Source: Neisseriaceae bacterium TC5R-5
Lineage (GTDB): Bacteria > Pseudomonadota > Gammaproteobacteria > Burkholderiales > Chromobacteriaceae
Direction of reading: 5' to 3'
Length of the DNA stretch: 36,291 bases
NCBI GenBank assembly: GCA_020830965.2
Contig: JACCFC020000028.1
Coordinates: 1 to 36,291 of the forward strand
In this document: positions 29,435-36,291 of the stretch, piece by piece
Layout: every line of letters starts with the position of its first letter
Numbering within the stretch: position 1 is the first letter of the stretch
Translations under genes and position numbers: made by a program
The notes under the pieces: model-generated
Seen by the model: only the letters and a program-made list of their open reading frames with translations
What the model was told of the DNA's origin: nothing
Database searches by the model: none

Positions 29435-31412
29435 GGCCGTGGTCATTGCCGCGCTGCTTGCAGCGGCAATTGGCTTTTGGGCTTACCTCGCCGGTGGCAT
29501 CTTCCTTATGGCGTTCGGCCATAAATTTGAAGATGCCACACCTTTGACCTTGTATCAGTATTGGTTCTATTACGGAGCTGAAAAACAAGCGCAAAAATGG
29601 CTCTATATTTCAAGTGGCGTTTCGCTAGCTGTATTGCTAGCTCCGCTGCTTTTCTTTTTCTCGCCCACAAAAAGAAGTCTTTTCGGTGACGCTCGCTTTG
29701 CCAAGTTCAAAGAGATTAAAGACGCGGGCTTGATGGGAACAACAAGGGGCATCATTCTCGGCTTCTACTCGGATACTTACTTGTTGTTCGGCGGTAGCCA
29801 GCATGTCAGTATTTCAGCTCCAACTCGCTCGGGTAAGGGCGTTGGCATTGTGATTCCTAACCTGTTGTCGTGGCCAGATAGCGTTGTTTGTAGCGACATC
29901 AAGATCGAAAATTTTTCCATCACAAGCGCCTACCGTAAAAAGCACGGCCAAGAATGCTATCTTTTCAATCCAGTTTCTACTGAATACAAAACGCATCGGT
30001 ATAACCCATTAGCGTACATTAGCGAAGACCCTCATTTTCGCATTGATGACATTCAAAAAATCGGGAGCATGCTTTTCCCTGATGTGCCTGGAACTGACGT
30101 AATTTGGACGGCTACACCTCGAAGTCTGTTCTTGGGTATCGTTTTGATGCTGCTTGAAACGTCTGGAAAAATGGTCACACTCGGCCAAGTTTTACGTGAA
30201 ACATTGCAAGACGGGGACGGCTCGGCGTACTTCGGAAAGATCGTCAACGAACGGGCCAAGGCGGGCAATCCGTACTCTGGTGCATGTGTTCGCGCACTTA
30301 ATAGCTATATTTCGATTGCCTCTGAAAACACCCGTTCCGGTGTGATGACCTCGTTCCGGTCGAAGTTGGAACTATGGATGAATCCGATTGTTGACGCGGC
30401 CACAAGCGGTAATGATTTCGACTTGCGCGACTTGCGGAAAAAACGCATGACCGTATTCGTCGGCGTCACGCCGGATAATTTGAAGCGCTTGGCTCCACTA
30501 TTGAACCTCTTTTATCAACAATTGATTGACCTGAATACTCGGGAACTACCTGAACACAATCAGGCATTGAAATATCAATGCCTGCTGATGATGGACGAAT
30601 TTACTGCCCTCGGAAAACTCGATTGCCTAGCCGATGGCATCAGCTTCATTGCTGGTTATGGCTTGCGTCTGCTGCCGATTTTCCAAAGTCCGGCGCAGAT
30701 CGTCGATAAATACGGCGAAGCTGCCGCTGAAACTTTCTCAACCAATCACGCGGCGCAAATTATTTATCCACCCAAGGTTTCCGAAATTAAAACGGCTCGT
30801 GAAATTTCAGAATGGCTTGGATTTCAGACCGTCAAAGGCGTTTCCGAATCGAAAGGGAAGGGTATTTTTACCAAAAAATCAGAATCTCAAAGTCTTTCTG
30901 ACCAACGGCGCGCGCTATTGCTTCCTCAAGAAATTACTAGCCTTGGTTCTAAACGCGCATTAGTGGTTGTCGAAGACTGTCCGCCAATTTTAGCGAAGCG
31001 CATTCGCTACTTCCGCGAGCATGTCTTTATGGACAGGCTCAAGAGCATTTCGCCTAGTCTGGCTAAGTTTGGTCGCAAGCTCCCGAATGAAAAGCAATTG
31101 AAAGCAATCATCAATTCTGGCGAACTGGCAGTTATGGTCCCTGTGATTGATATTGAAGCTCATTTGCACCTAGTCTCTGGTACTACTGCCGCCCCGATAA
31201 CGGTAGCAGTACCGTCGAATGAGAAAACAGAAGTTCAAGTTATTGAACGTCCGGTTGCTCCTGCTGATATCCCGAATCTAGCCAAGATGACCTTGGCTAA
31301 ATTCAGCGTCGATTTTTCGACAGTCGAAAAACCCAAGTCAGGCGAATTCGATGAAGCTGCGCTTCATGCCTACGCCGACAATCTCTGTAAACAAGCTGGC
31401 ATCAACGTGTGA
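29400..31412 (+). CDS. virD4: VirD4/TraG-type coupling protein
   Basis: 670 residues from ATG at 29400, which has GAGG six bases upstream; a GTG at 29388 is less likely. Two N-terminal membrane segments (about 12-35 and 60-83) precede the ATPase domain: Walker A SAPTRSGKGVGIVIPNLL (about 139-156) and Walker B CLLMMDEFTALGKLD (about 395-409). The T4SS-DNA transfer motif LFLGIVLMLLE lies between. It brings the relaxosome to the channel. Lying just after virB11 rather than beside the relaxase gene is a PromA/VirB-like arrangement. Confidence 0.95.
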   Translation: MTLNLSENNWVKAVVIAALLAAAIGFWAYLAGGIFLMAFGHKFEDATPLTLYQYWFYYGAEKQAQKWLYISSGVSLAVLLAPLLFFFSPTKRSLFGDARFAKFKEIKDAGLMGTTRGIILGFYSDTYLLFGGSQHVSISAPTRSGKGVGIVIPNLLSWPDSVVCSDIKIENFSITSAYRKKHGQECYLFNPVSTEYKTHRYNPLAYISEDPHFRIDDIQKIGSMLFPDVPGTDVIWTATPRSLFLGIVLMLLETSGKMVTLGQVLRETLQDGDGSAYFGKIVNERAKAGNPYSGACVRALNSYISIASENTRSGVMTSFRSKLELWMNPIVDAATSGNDFDLRDLRKKRMTVFVGVTPDNLKRLAPLLNLFYQQLIDLNTRELPEHNQALKYQCLLMMDEFTALGKLDCLADGISFIAGYGLRLLPIFQSPAQIVDKYGEAAAETFSTNHAAQIIYPPKVSEIKTAREISEWLGFQTVKGVSESKGKGIFTKKSESQSLSDQRRALLLPQEITSLGSKRALVVVEDCPPILAKRIRYFREHVFMDRLKSISPSLAKFGRKLPNEKQLKAIINSGELAVMVPVIDIEAHLHLVSGTTAAPITVAVPSNEKTEVQVIERPVAPADIPNLAKMTLAKFSVDFSTVEKPKSGEFDEAALHAYADNLCKQAGINV

Positions 31413-31420
31413 GGTAAAAA

Positions 31421-32509
31421 ATGGACGCACAAATTCAGAACAAAGGCGGCAATTCTCAAGAACTGCATGACGACCACAAGGCGACAGTGCAGGGGACTAA
31501 CCCTGGAGAAGTCACTGGCGAGAAAAACGAAACCATCACGCTTGACCATGCTGCATTGGAACGTATCGCAGCAGCGAGAGCGCAGGACTCGGCGCAAGCA
31601 CGTGAATTGCTCGGTATTAATGCTATTGAGCCGAATATTGAACGACAACAACAACATCTTCCCGCCGAAGAAGACGCTAAGCGGTCGGCGTGGGTCAATA
31701 AGGCTGAACCCGTCCAGCTGGTTACATCTGAAAAAACGGCTACAGACAATAAAGTTGAATCGGACGAGATTTTTACGGCGAGTCAACAAGACGTTAAACC
31801 AGTAGTGCCGCCTGATATTGAAAAACAATACCTGCGTGTTGGGGATATGTTCTATCACCCTAAAAATACTGATTTGATAGCTTTTGAAGACAAGGGCAAT
31901 AAGTTGGAAACCAAGTCCAACAGCGAAGCAATTGCTCAATCTATGGTTCAGATTGCTGAATCAAGAGGGTGGGACGAAGTCAAGGTTAGCGGTTCCGAAG
32001 CTTTCCGCAAACAAGTTTGGCTTGAAGCAGCCTCACGCGGCATTCATGTCAAGGGTTATTCGCCTTCTGAACAAGATAAGGCTGAACTGATAAAGCGTAG
32101 CAGCAATCTCGAAGCTAATAAGGTTGAACAAGACAACAAACCGTTTCGCGCCCGCGAAAACGAGGCAGATAAAGCAGCAGTAAAGTCTGTTGACGCACCG
32201 AAGGCAGAAACTGAAAAACCAGAAAATCCCCACAAAAAGTTGGCGCAAGTGTTCTCCGCTGAAACTGCCGTTGATGCTGTCAATAAGCATCCTGAGTTGG
32301 CCGGTGCTGTGGCTGCTATCGCAGCAATGGAAAAAAAAGCAGAGGCAGACGGTTTAACCCCCGAGCAACGCGCAGTAGTCACAGCTCGCGTTCATAAAAA
32401 TGTCATGAACAGCATAGAGCGTGGTGAGATTCCGCAAGTGAAAATCAAGGAAGAAATCGAAGTTCAGATTAAGCGCGATGCCAGGGAAGACAAGGAGTTC
32501 ACACGATGA
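31421..32509 (+). CDS. LPD7-type polyvalent protein
   Basis: 362 residues. The central segment (about 130-220) YLRVGDMFYHPKNTDLIAFE, KSNSEAIAQSMVQIAESRGW and DEVKVSGSEAFRKQVWLEAA matches the LPD7 domain found at the ends of large conjugative relaxases and primases. Flanking regions are charged and low complexity. Stand-alone LPD7 proteins occur in transfer operons; a role in handling the incoming strand or in DNA binding is inferred. Codons 242-247 contain palindrome site 7 (FRAREN). It overlaps the next gene by 4 bp. Confidence 0.7.
   Translation: MDAQIQNKGGNSQELHDDHKATVQGTNPGEVTGEKNETITLDHAALERIAAARAQDSAQARELLGINAIEPNIERQQQHLPAEEDAKRSAWVNKAEPVQLVTSEKTATDNKVESDEIFTASQQDVKPVVPPDIEKQYLRVGDMFYHPKNTDLIAFEDKGNKLETKSNSEAIAQSMVQIAESRGWDEVKVSGSEAFRKQVWLEAASRGIHVKGYSPSEQDKAELIKRSSNLEANKVEQDNKPFRARENEADKAAVKSVDAPKAETEKPENPHKKLAQVFSAETAVDAVNKHPELAGAVAAIAAMEKKAEADGLTPEQRAVVTARVHKNVMNSIERGEIPQVKIKEEIEVQIKRDAREDKEFTR
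32144..32160. promoter_or_regulatory. TTTCGCG-N2-CGCGAAA palindrome, site 7
   Basis: TTTCGCG-CC-CGCGAAAA inside the LPD7 gene, with 7-bp perfect arms. The coding frame gives FRAREN, as at site 6. Confidence 0.6.
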
Positions 32510-32865
32510 AATTGAAAGCGTGCTGCATCATCATTTTACTGGCGTCTAGTGCGGTTTTATCATCCTGCGCCTATGTACCTCCTAACCAAGCCGATACACG
32601 CCGTGTAAGCTCTGATTACACGGCTAGCGGGAGCCTTGATAATGTCCGCGCTTATGTTTATGGCAATCACACTATTATCGAGTTTGAAAAGATTAAACCG
32701 GCTTTTTTGATTGTCAGAGACCAAACTGGTGAAGCGGTAAAAATCGAGAAAATAGGGCACTTTTACCGCCTTGATCGTCCCCTTGACTCGTTCACAGTTT
32801 GGCTCAACGGGTCTTCTTCAACTTTCAAGCTAGTCGAGAAAGGGCGCGTCTTTGAAAACCCCTGA
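32506..32865 (+). CDS. Conjugation-associated lipoprotein
   Basis: 119 residues. Signal peptide II with lipobox LSSC (Cys at about 21). The mature part (ASGSLDNVRAYVYGNHTIIE, then FLIVRDQTGEAVKIEKIGHF and YRLDRPLDSFTVWLNG) looks like a small beta-sandwich, similar in feel to the N-terminal domain of VirB9. It could be an outer-membrane accessory of the channel. It is coupled to the genes on both sides by overlap. Exact family not recognised. Confidence 0.6.
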   Translation: MKLKACCIIILLASSAVLSSCAYVPPNQADTRRVSSDYTASGSLDNVRAYVYGNHTIIEFEKIKPAFLIVRDQTGEAVKIEKIGHFYRLDRPLDSFTVWLNGSSSTFKLVEKGRVFENP

Positions 32866-33538
32866 AGGCTTCCGTGTTTCCGATGGCACGATTGAAGCCC
32901 TCAAATGGCTTGCCCTAGTCTTAATGACACTCGATCACATCAACAAGCACTTATTTGCTGAGAAGTTGCCTGGTGTTTTCGAGATGGGCCGTATTGCCAT
33001 GCCACTGTTCGCTTTTGTTCTCACGTATAACCTTGCCCGACCTAGTACGCTTTCTAATGGCACCTACATCCGAACCATGAAACGCCTAGCATTATTTAGC
33101 GCAATCGCAACACCTTTTTTCATCGGCTTTGGCGGACTTGCTTTCGGCTGGTGGCCGCTAAACATCATGTTCATGCTTCTAGTAGCAACAGCGATCTTAT
33201 ACCTAGTAGAGCAGGGCGGCGCGGCTTACATATTGACTGCTGTATTAGTTTTTCTGGTCGGCGGTGCATTCGTTGAATTTTGGTGGTTTGCTTTGGCCTT
33301 TTGTATCTGCTCTTGGTGGTACTGCAAGACGAACAGTAAAGCGGCGCTGGTTGCCTGTCTGTTAGCTGCTGCATCCCTGTATGTCGTGAACCGCAATTTT
33401 TGGGCACTTGCCGCAATGCCTCTCATTCTGGTCGCTCCACTATTAGACATTCGGATTCCACGCTTTCGCTATCTTTTCTATGCCTACTATCCAGCGCATT
33501 TAGCGGTTTTATTGCTCCTCAAACAATGTAGGCATTAA
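32852..33538 (+). CDS. traX: TraX-family membrane acyltransferase-like protein
   Basis: 228 residues from a TTG at 32852 preceded by AAAGGG; a GTG at 32874 is an alternative. The start (SDGTIEALKWLALVLMTLDH then INKHLF and GRIAMPLFAFVLTYNLAR) is the TraX signature, including the DH motif. About seven membrane helices follow. F-plasmid TraX acetylates the pilin N-terminus, but TraX-like proteins are widespread and may act on other substrates. It overlaps the lipoprotein gene by 14 bp. Confidence 0.85.
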   Translation: MKTPEGFRVSDGTIEALKWLALVLMTLDHINKHLFAEKLPGVFEMGRIAMPLFAFVLTYNLARPSTLSNGTYIRTMKRLALFSAIATPFFIGFGGLAFGWWPLNIMFMLLVATAILYLVEQGGAAYILTAVLVFLVGGAFVEFWWFALAFCICSWWYCKTNSKAALVACLLAAASLYVVNRNFWALAAMPLILVAPLLDIRIPRFRYLFYAYYPAHLAVLLLLKQCRH

Positions 33539-33549
33539 GGAATAACATT

Positions 33550-34038
33550 ATGAAAAATCATGATTTAAAAGGAAATTTTAGTGTATTAGAAGCTGCTTTT
33601 AATTTGCTAGATAAACATACAAGTAATCATGAAAAGCATCCGGCAGTTAAATATTTATGTGATTGGTGGAATGTAAACGCTCCTGAAGAAATGCGTCATG
33701 CTGCTTTTTTTCATTCTTACTTTTGGGATAAATGGGCTGATATTTTTATTCCTGAAGATATTTTTGGACCAAAATTTTCAACAGAGAAAATGTCTAAAAT
33801 TTCTAGTCATGCTATTTTTCAAAGGGAAAATGAAAAATTTGCATTAATTTTTTTTAGGGGTAAAGAATTTAATAAAAGATTACCTGTTGGGAATGGTTTG
33901 TTTTTTACTCAGTTATATTTTGCTAACGGGGACGTTTGCACAGACCTTTGTTGTGATGAAGGTGATGTTGATGATTGCCTTATTTCATTTTTTGGGTTTG
34001 AATGTGGCTTGGGGTATTTGAGACAATGTTTATATTGA
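33550..34038 (+). CDS. Unknown AT-rich gene at the end of transfer operon 2
   Basis: 162 residues, soluble, rich in aromatic residues (WDKWADIF, HSYFW) with a Cys/Asp-rich C-terminus (DVCTDLCCDEGDVDDC). No recognised family. Strongly AT-rich third positions set it apart from the transfer genes just upstream, so it was probably acquired separately. TAAGGAATAACATT precedes the ATG. It lies 11 bp after traX in the same direction. An immunity or accessory role is possible, but nothing shows it. Confidence 0.55.
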   Translation: MKNHDLKGNFSVLEAAFNLLDKHTSNHEKHPAVKYLCDWWNVNAPEEMRHAAFFHSYFWDKWADIFIPEDIFGPKFSTEKMSKISSHAIFQRENEKFALIFFRGKEFNKRLPVGNGLFFTQLYFANGDVCTDLCCDEGDVDDCLISFFGFECGLGYLRQCLY

Positions 34039-34154
34039 GCGGGGCTTATTTAAGGAAGTTAGGCATTTAGAGTACGTTCGCGTTACTGAAATTGAAGGTA
34101 ATAATTCACGTTTTTATTGTGCAGGATTATATTGAATATAAACGTATACAAATT

Positions 34155-35576
34155 TTAACGCTCCAAGTCCTTTTCTCCTGTCTTTCGCGCGGTTTCTTCC
34201 GCGCCATTTTTTTGCCCTTTGCTCGGCGCTTCCTGTACCGGCGTCAACTGCACGGTCTTGTCGTGAATCTGCTCGGTCTGCTTCGTGAATTGCCGCGCCA
34301 AATCTCGCTTGATCTGGTGCCGCTCTGTGTCGATGCTCGGCATAGCCTCTACAAATCCCCGGATACGGGCAGCAAGCGCCTTGTTTTCCTCCGCCGTAGG
34401 TTTGTAGGTTTCTAGTCGTTTTGAGCCTCTGTCAGCGCAATTAAGGCCAGTTCCCGTCCGTCGCACTTCAGAACCGGGTCTTCCGTTCCGTCCCACACGA
34501 TCAGGTGCATTCGGCTGCAAAAACACTTTAGAACTTGATCGGTGCTGAACCACACCGAGGCCGGACACGTTTCGCAAGCTGGCGACGGTTCCGGGCGGTG
34601 CTTGGCGTCCAGATTTTTCAAGGTGGGACTGATATACAGCGGCGGCTCGCTGGCCTGGCCTAGCTCGTTCGGTGCTGATTCGGTCGTAATTGGGTCGGTC
34701 ATTTTTGGCTTCCTTCTGGTTAAAAGTCTTTCGGGTGTTCTCTCGCTCAAGCTCGGCTGCCGCAGTCAGCCAGGCTCGGCGTATTTCGCTCTGACGTGTC
34801 TTGATAGCTTTCTCCCAAGGCCTCGGCGGCACTGGCAAGCCCTTGGATTCGGCTATTAGCTCCTGAGTGGCTTCCTTGACCTTGGCGGCTTTGACTTTGG
34901 AAACGCGGGGTTCATGGGTCTTGTCACCTCGCTCGATGTGCCGGATTACGTTCGGCTCGGCCTTCTTCACCACCCCCCGGCTTCGCCTCGGGGTGGCCTC
35001 GGCATCTACGCCCTGGTCACGCAATTTGTCTGCGAAACCTTCGCGCCACTGCTGCAAATCCGCCTTGCGCGGATTTAACCTTGTGCCGTCAAAACCAAGG
35101 CATTTGACGGTAAGGTGACAATGCGGGTGCGGTTCATCTGTATGCAACGCAAAAACATATTCATGGTTTTTGCCGAATGTCGCTTTGGCGAATTCGCGCA
35201 CGGCTTTCTTGACTGATTCCGGGTCTGTAGTTTCCGGCATTGAAAGAACCATATGCATCGTGTCACGCTGGTTTTTATGCCGCTTGCTGTCGCCAAAATC
35301 CTTTTCCCAATCTTTGAAAAGGTCTTTGACTTCCTCTTTGCCGTTGAATATCTCGCCCCGGTCGTTCTCCATTTCTAACTTGCCGTTCCGGGTGATGTAA
35401 TCCAAATGCGCCTTGACGTGGCCCGCACCTTTACCGAAGCCAGTAACCTTAACCATGACTTCGGACGAACCGCCAGTTACCCGCTTGGCTGTTGATCGTA
35501 GTTTCTTGGTGTTATTGCCTTTGCGTTTTACAGCCGGGCTTAACGCGCCGTCTAATTCGCCCTCGATGATGCTCAT
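34155..35576 (-). CDS. MOBP-type relaxase
   Basis: 473 residues. Motif I candidate is Y60 in VKAHLDYITRNGK. Motif III is HTDEPHPHCHL (H145, D147, H150, H152, H154), the metal-binding histidines. These mark a VirD2/TraI-type relaxase (PF03432 class). It nicks oriT, stays on the 5' end and is exported. The basic C-terminal half (about 230-473) lacks a helicase or primase domain and shares its DNA with another gene read in a second frame (34412-34702). It starts within the stop of the accessory gene (ATGA). Start and length are plausible without change. Confidence 0.9.
   Translation of the reverse strand: MSIIEGELDGALSPAVKRKGNNTKKLRSTAKRVTGGSSEVMVKVTGFGKGAGHVKAHLDYITRNGKLEMENDRGEIFNGKEEVKDLFKDWEKDFGDSKRHKNQRDTMHMVLSMPETTDPESVKKAVREFAKATFGKNHEYVFALHTDEPHPHCHLTVKCLGFDGTRLNPRKADLQQWREGFADKLRDQGVDAEATPRRSRGVVKKAEPNVIRHIERGDKTHEPRVSKVKAAKVKEATQELIAESKGLPVPPRPWEKAIKTRQSEIRRAWLTAAAELERENTRKTFNQKEAKNDRPNYDRISTERARPGQRAAAVYQSHLEKSGRQAPPGTVASLRNVSGLGVVQHRSSSKVFLQPNAPDRVGRNGRPGSEVRRTGTGLNCADRGSKRLETYKPTAEENKALAARIRGFVEAMPSIDTERHQIKRDLARQFTKQTEQIHDKTVQLTPVQEAPSKGQKNGAEETARKTGEKDLER
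34412..34702 (-). CDS. Gene nested in the relaxase gene (Cys-rich, 96 aa)
   Basis: 96 residues from ATG at 34702 (MTDPITTESAPNELGQ), preceded by AGAAGGAAGCCAAAA, a good ribosome binding site. It lies wholly inside the relaxase gene in another frame. ACETCPASVWFSTDQVLKCF plus CSRMHLIVWD and LKCDGRELALIAL gives a Cys-x2-Cys / Cys-x-Cys / Cys pattern that looks like a small metal-binding or redox fold and reads as a real protein. In RP4 a gene (traH) is likewise nested in traI. Both frames are protein-like here. Function unknown. Confidence 0.7.
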   Translation of the reverse strand: MTDPITTESAPNELGQASEPPLYISPTLKNLDAKHRPEPSPACETCPASVWFSTDQVLKCFCSRMHLIVWDGTEDPVLKCDGRELALIALTEAQND

Positions 35577-36106
35577 TGATCTTTATCAGCCTCCCATGCG
35601 TTTTGACTGGCCCGGACTAATGCACGAATCGCTGCCCGATTTTCAACAAGCACCCGGTGCAACTCGGCCAGCTTGTCAAGCCTGACGCGCTCGGTTTCAT
35701 GGAAAGCCGAATTAAGAACGTGGGCAATCTGGTTGATGTTTCTACCGATGGCGGCAAGCTCCCGATTACTTGCCAGCAATACCTTGATTTCTTCCTCGGT
35801 GATTACTGGTTGCTTGGTCATATTTGATTGCACGAGCGCGGCAACGTATCGGCTTGGTGCCATTCCTTTCGACCTGGCGCGCTCCTTTGTTGCCTCCAAC
35901 AAAAAGCGAGCCATCCTGACCGTCATACGGTCAATCTCCACCTTCTCCGCATCCGGCTCTGTGGGCGTGTCCGTGTCGCTGTCCTGGCCGGTCACGGTCA
36001 AGACAACCGCCCGAAGTAGCTCGGACTCCGATAGACCTCGCGCCTTCGCCATGCTGCGAAAGCGCGTCTTGGTTTCAGGCTCAACTACTGTTTTCAGTAC
36101 GGGCAT
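35573..36106 (-). CDS. Relaxosome accessory protein (TraJ/MobC-like)
   Basis: 177 residues. A ribbon-helix-helix-like N-terminus (TKTRFRSMAKARGLSESELL, about 12-32) and a second such region (RMARFLLEATKERARSKGMA then PSRYVA) are followed by the MobC motif NRELAAIGRNINQIAHVLN (about 113-131). It should bind the inverted repeat next to nic and help the relaxase. Its start codon lies inside the left arm of the large oriT inverted repeat. The sequence before it is pyrimidine-rich (CCTCCCTT), with no Shine-Dalgarno. It is coupled to the relaxase gene. Confidence 0.85.
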   Translation of the reverse strand: MPVLKTVVEPETKTRFRSMAKARGLSESELLRAVVLTVTGQDSDTDTPTEPDAEKVEIDRMTVRMARFLLEATKERARSKGMAPSRYVAALVQSNMTKQPVITEEEIKVLLASNRELAAIGRNINQIAHVLNSAFHETERVRLDKLAELHRVLVENRAAIRALVRASQNAWEADKDQ

Positions 36107-36203
36107 AAGGGAGGGGAAGGGGGTCTATTTGGGTACATTGTACCAAATAGCGGCGCGTTCGCCTATCCTGCCCTAGATTTAAACCCTCCCCCTCCCTTAT
36201 GCC
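36102..36203 (+). other. oriT: oriT with IncP-type nic site
   Basis: GCCTATCCTGCCC (36162-36173) matches the RP4 nick region CACCTATCCTG/CCC; nicking is predicted between 36170 and 36171. A bulged inverted repeat CTATTTGGGTAC...GTACCAAATAG (36125-36150) lies 11 bp before that sequence, as the TraJ site does in RP4. Both are enclosed by a larger inverted repeat, GGCATAAGGGAGGGG (36102-36116) against 36189-36203. Flanking genes (accessory protein and relaxase to the left, traK-like to the right across the junction) also follow RP4. The nic position is inferred from similarity. Confidence 0.85.
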
Positions 36204-36218
36204 TTTATGGTACATAAA

Positions 36219-36291
36219 ACGGACTAAAAACAGACAATTACGGCACATATATCAGACATTTTTGGTACTTAAAAAACATTTAACGGACTAA
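36219..36291. repeat. Terminal direct repeat, copy 2 (circular overlap)
   Basis: Identical to bases 1-73. Dropping one copy joins oriT directly to the promoter of the traK-like operon. Confidence 0.93.

Noticed and set aside
35673-36176. 167-codon plus-strand ORF opposite the relaxosome accessory gene
   Set aside because: It is the complement of a well-supported MobC-like gene, is Ser-rich with no domain and would run through the oriT. Treated as a shadow.
36194-36291. 30-codon ORF from the ATG in the right oriT arm (36199) through the junction
   Set aside because: No ribosome binding site, and it covers the oriT-proximal repeats; likely chance.
1-36291. tRNA, rRNA, CRISPR and antibiotic resistance genes
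   Set aside because: I looked for characteristic sequences and gene products and saw none. A covariance-model scan for small RNAs could not be run.

Overview
The window is a complete circular conjugative plasmid printed as a linear contig. Its first 73 bases (1-73) recur exactly as its last 73 (36219-36291), so the real circle is about 36,218 bp. It carries a TrfA-type replication protein with an iteron origin, an IncP-like KorA/ParA/ParB control and partition block, an SSB, an IncP-like oriT with a MOBP-type relaxase, and a full VirB/VirD4 type IV secretion system. This combination resembles IncP-1, PromA-like and R388-like broad-host-range plasmids, which points to a proteobacterial (beta or gamma) host. 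The sequence does not fix the genus. I see no antibiotic or metal resistance gene.

Layout. 1-1735: promoter and a three-gene oriT-proximal operon (TraK/StbA-like, StbB/TraL-like ATPase, TraM/StbC-like), ending at a perfect 48-bp palindrome. 1836-3234: three small genes on the minus strand. 3329-3744: a divergent promoter/operator, a broken gene start and the first copy of a 298-bp direct repeat. 3848-6901: an autotransporter (minus) divergent from an XRE-type regulator (plus), probably cargo. 6993-7760: an AT-rich unknown gene and a short minus-strand ORF. 7811-8103: a Tn3-family end with a tnpR 3' remnant. 8220-8700: GC-rich, hairpin-rich, apparently non-coding. 8697-9128: oriV with 11 iterons and a DnaA box. 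9190-10190: a TnsA gene between Tn7-like end repeats, wedged between oriV and trfA. 10222-14302: trfA, korA, a 21-codon ORF, parB, parA and ssb, all minus. 14373-15736: three unknown small genes (minus). 15908-16313: a gene remnant and the second 298-bp repeat. 16343-25133: first transfer unit (TrbM-like, virB1, topoisomerase IA, small ORF, virB2-virB6 with an EexN-like lipoprotein), closed by a strong terminator. 25172-34038: second transfer unit (virB7-virB11, virD4, LPD7-type protein, lipoprotein, TraX, unknown). 34155-36106: relaxase operon (minus) with a gene nested in another frame. 36102-36203: oriT.

Regulation appears to use at least three repeated palindromes. TTGACAAGC-N6-GCTTGTCAA-type sites overlap the -35 boxes of parA and two accessory promoters. 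CAAAATAT-N-ATATATTG-type sites cover the -10 regions of both transfer operons. TTTTCGCG-N2-CGCGAAAA sites occur seven times, even inside coding sequences, and look like candidate ParB/KorB-type sites. The most unusual items are these operator families, the solo TnsA element beside oriV, the gene nested in the relaxase, the 298-bp repeats that could split the plasmid into a replication circle and a transfer circle, and the plasmid-borne autotransporter with its own regulator.
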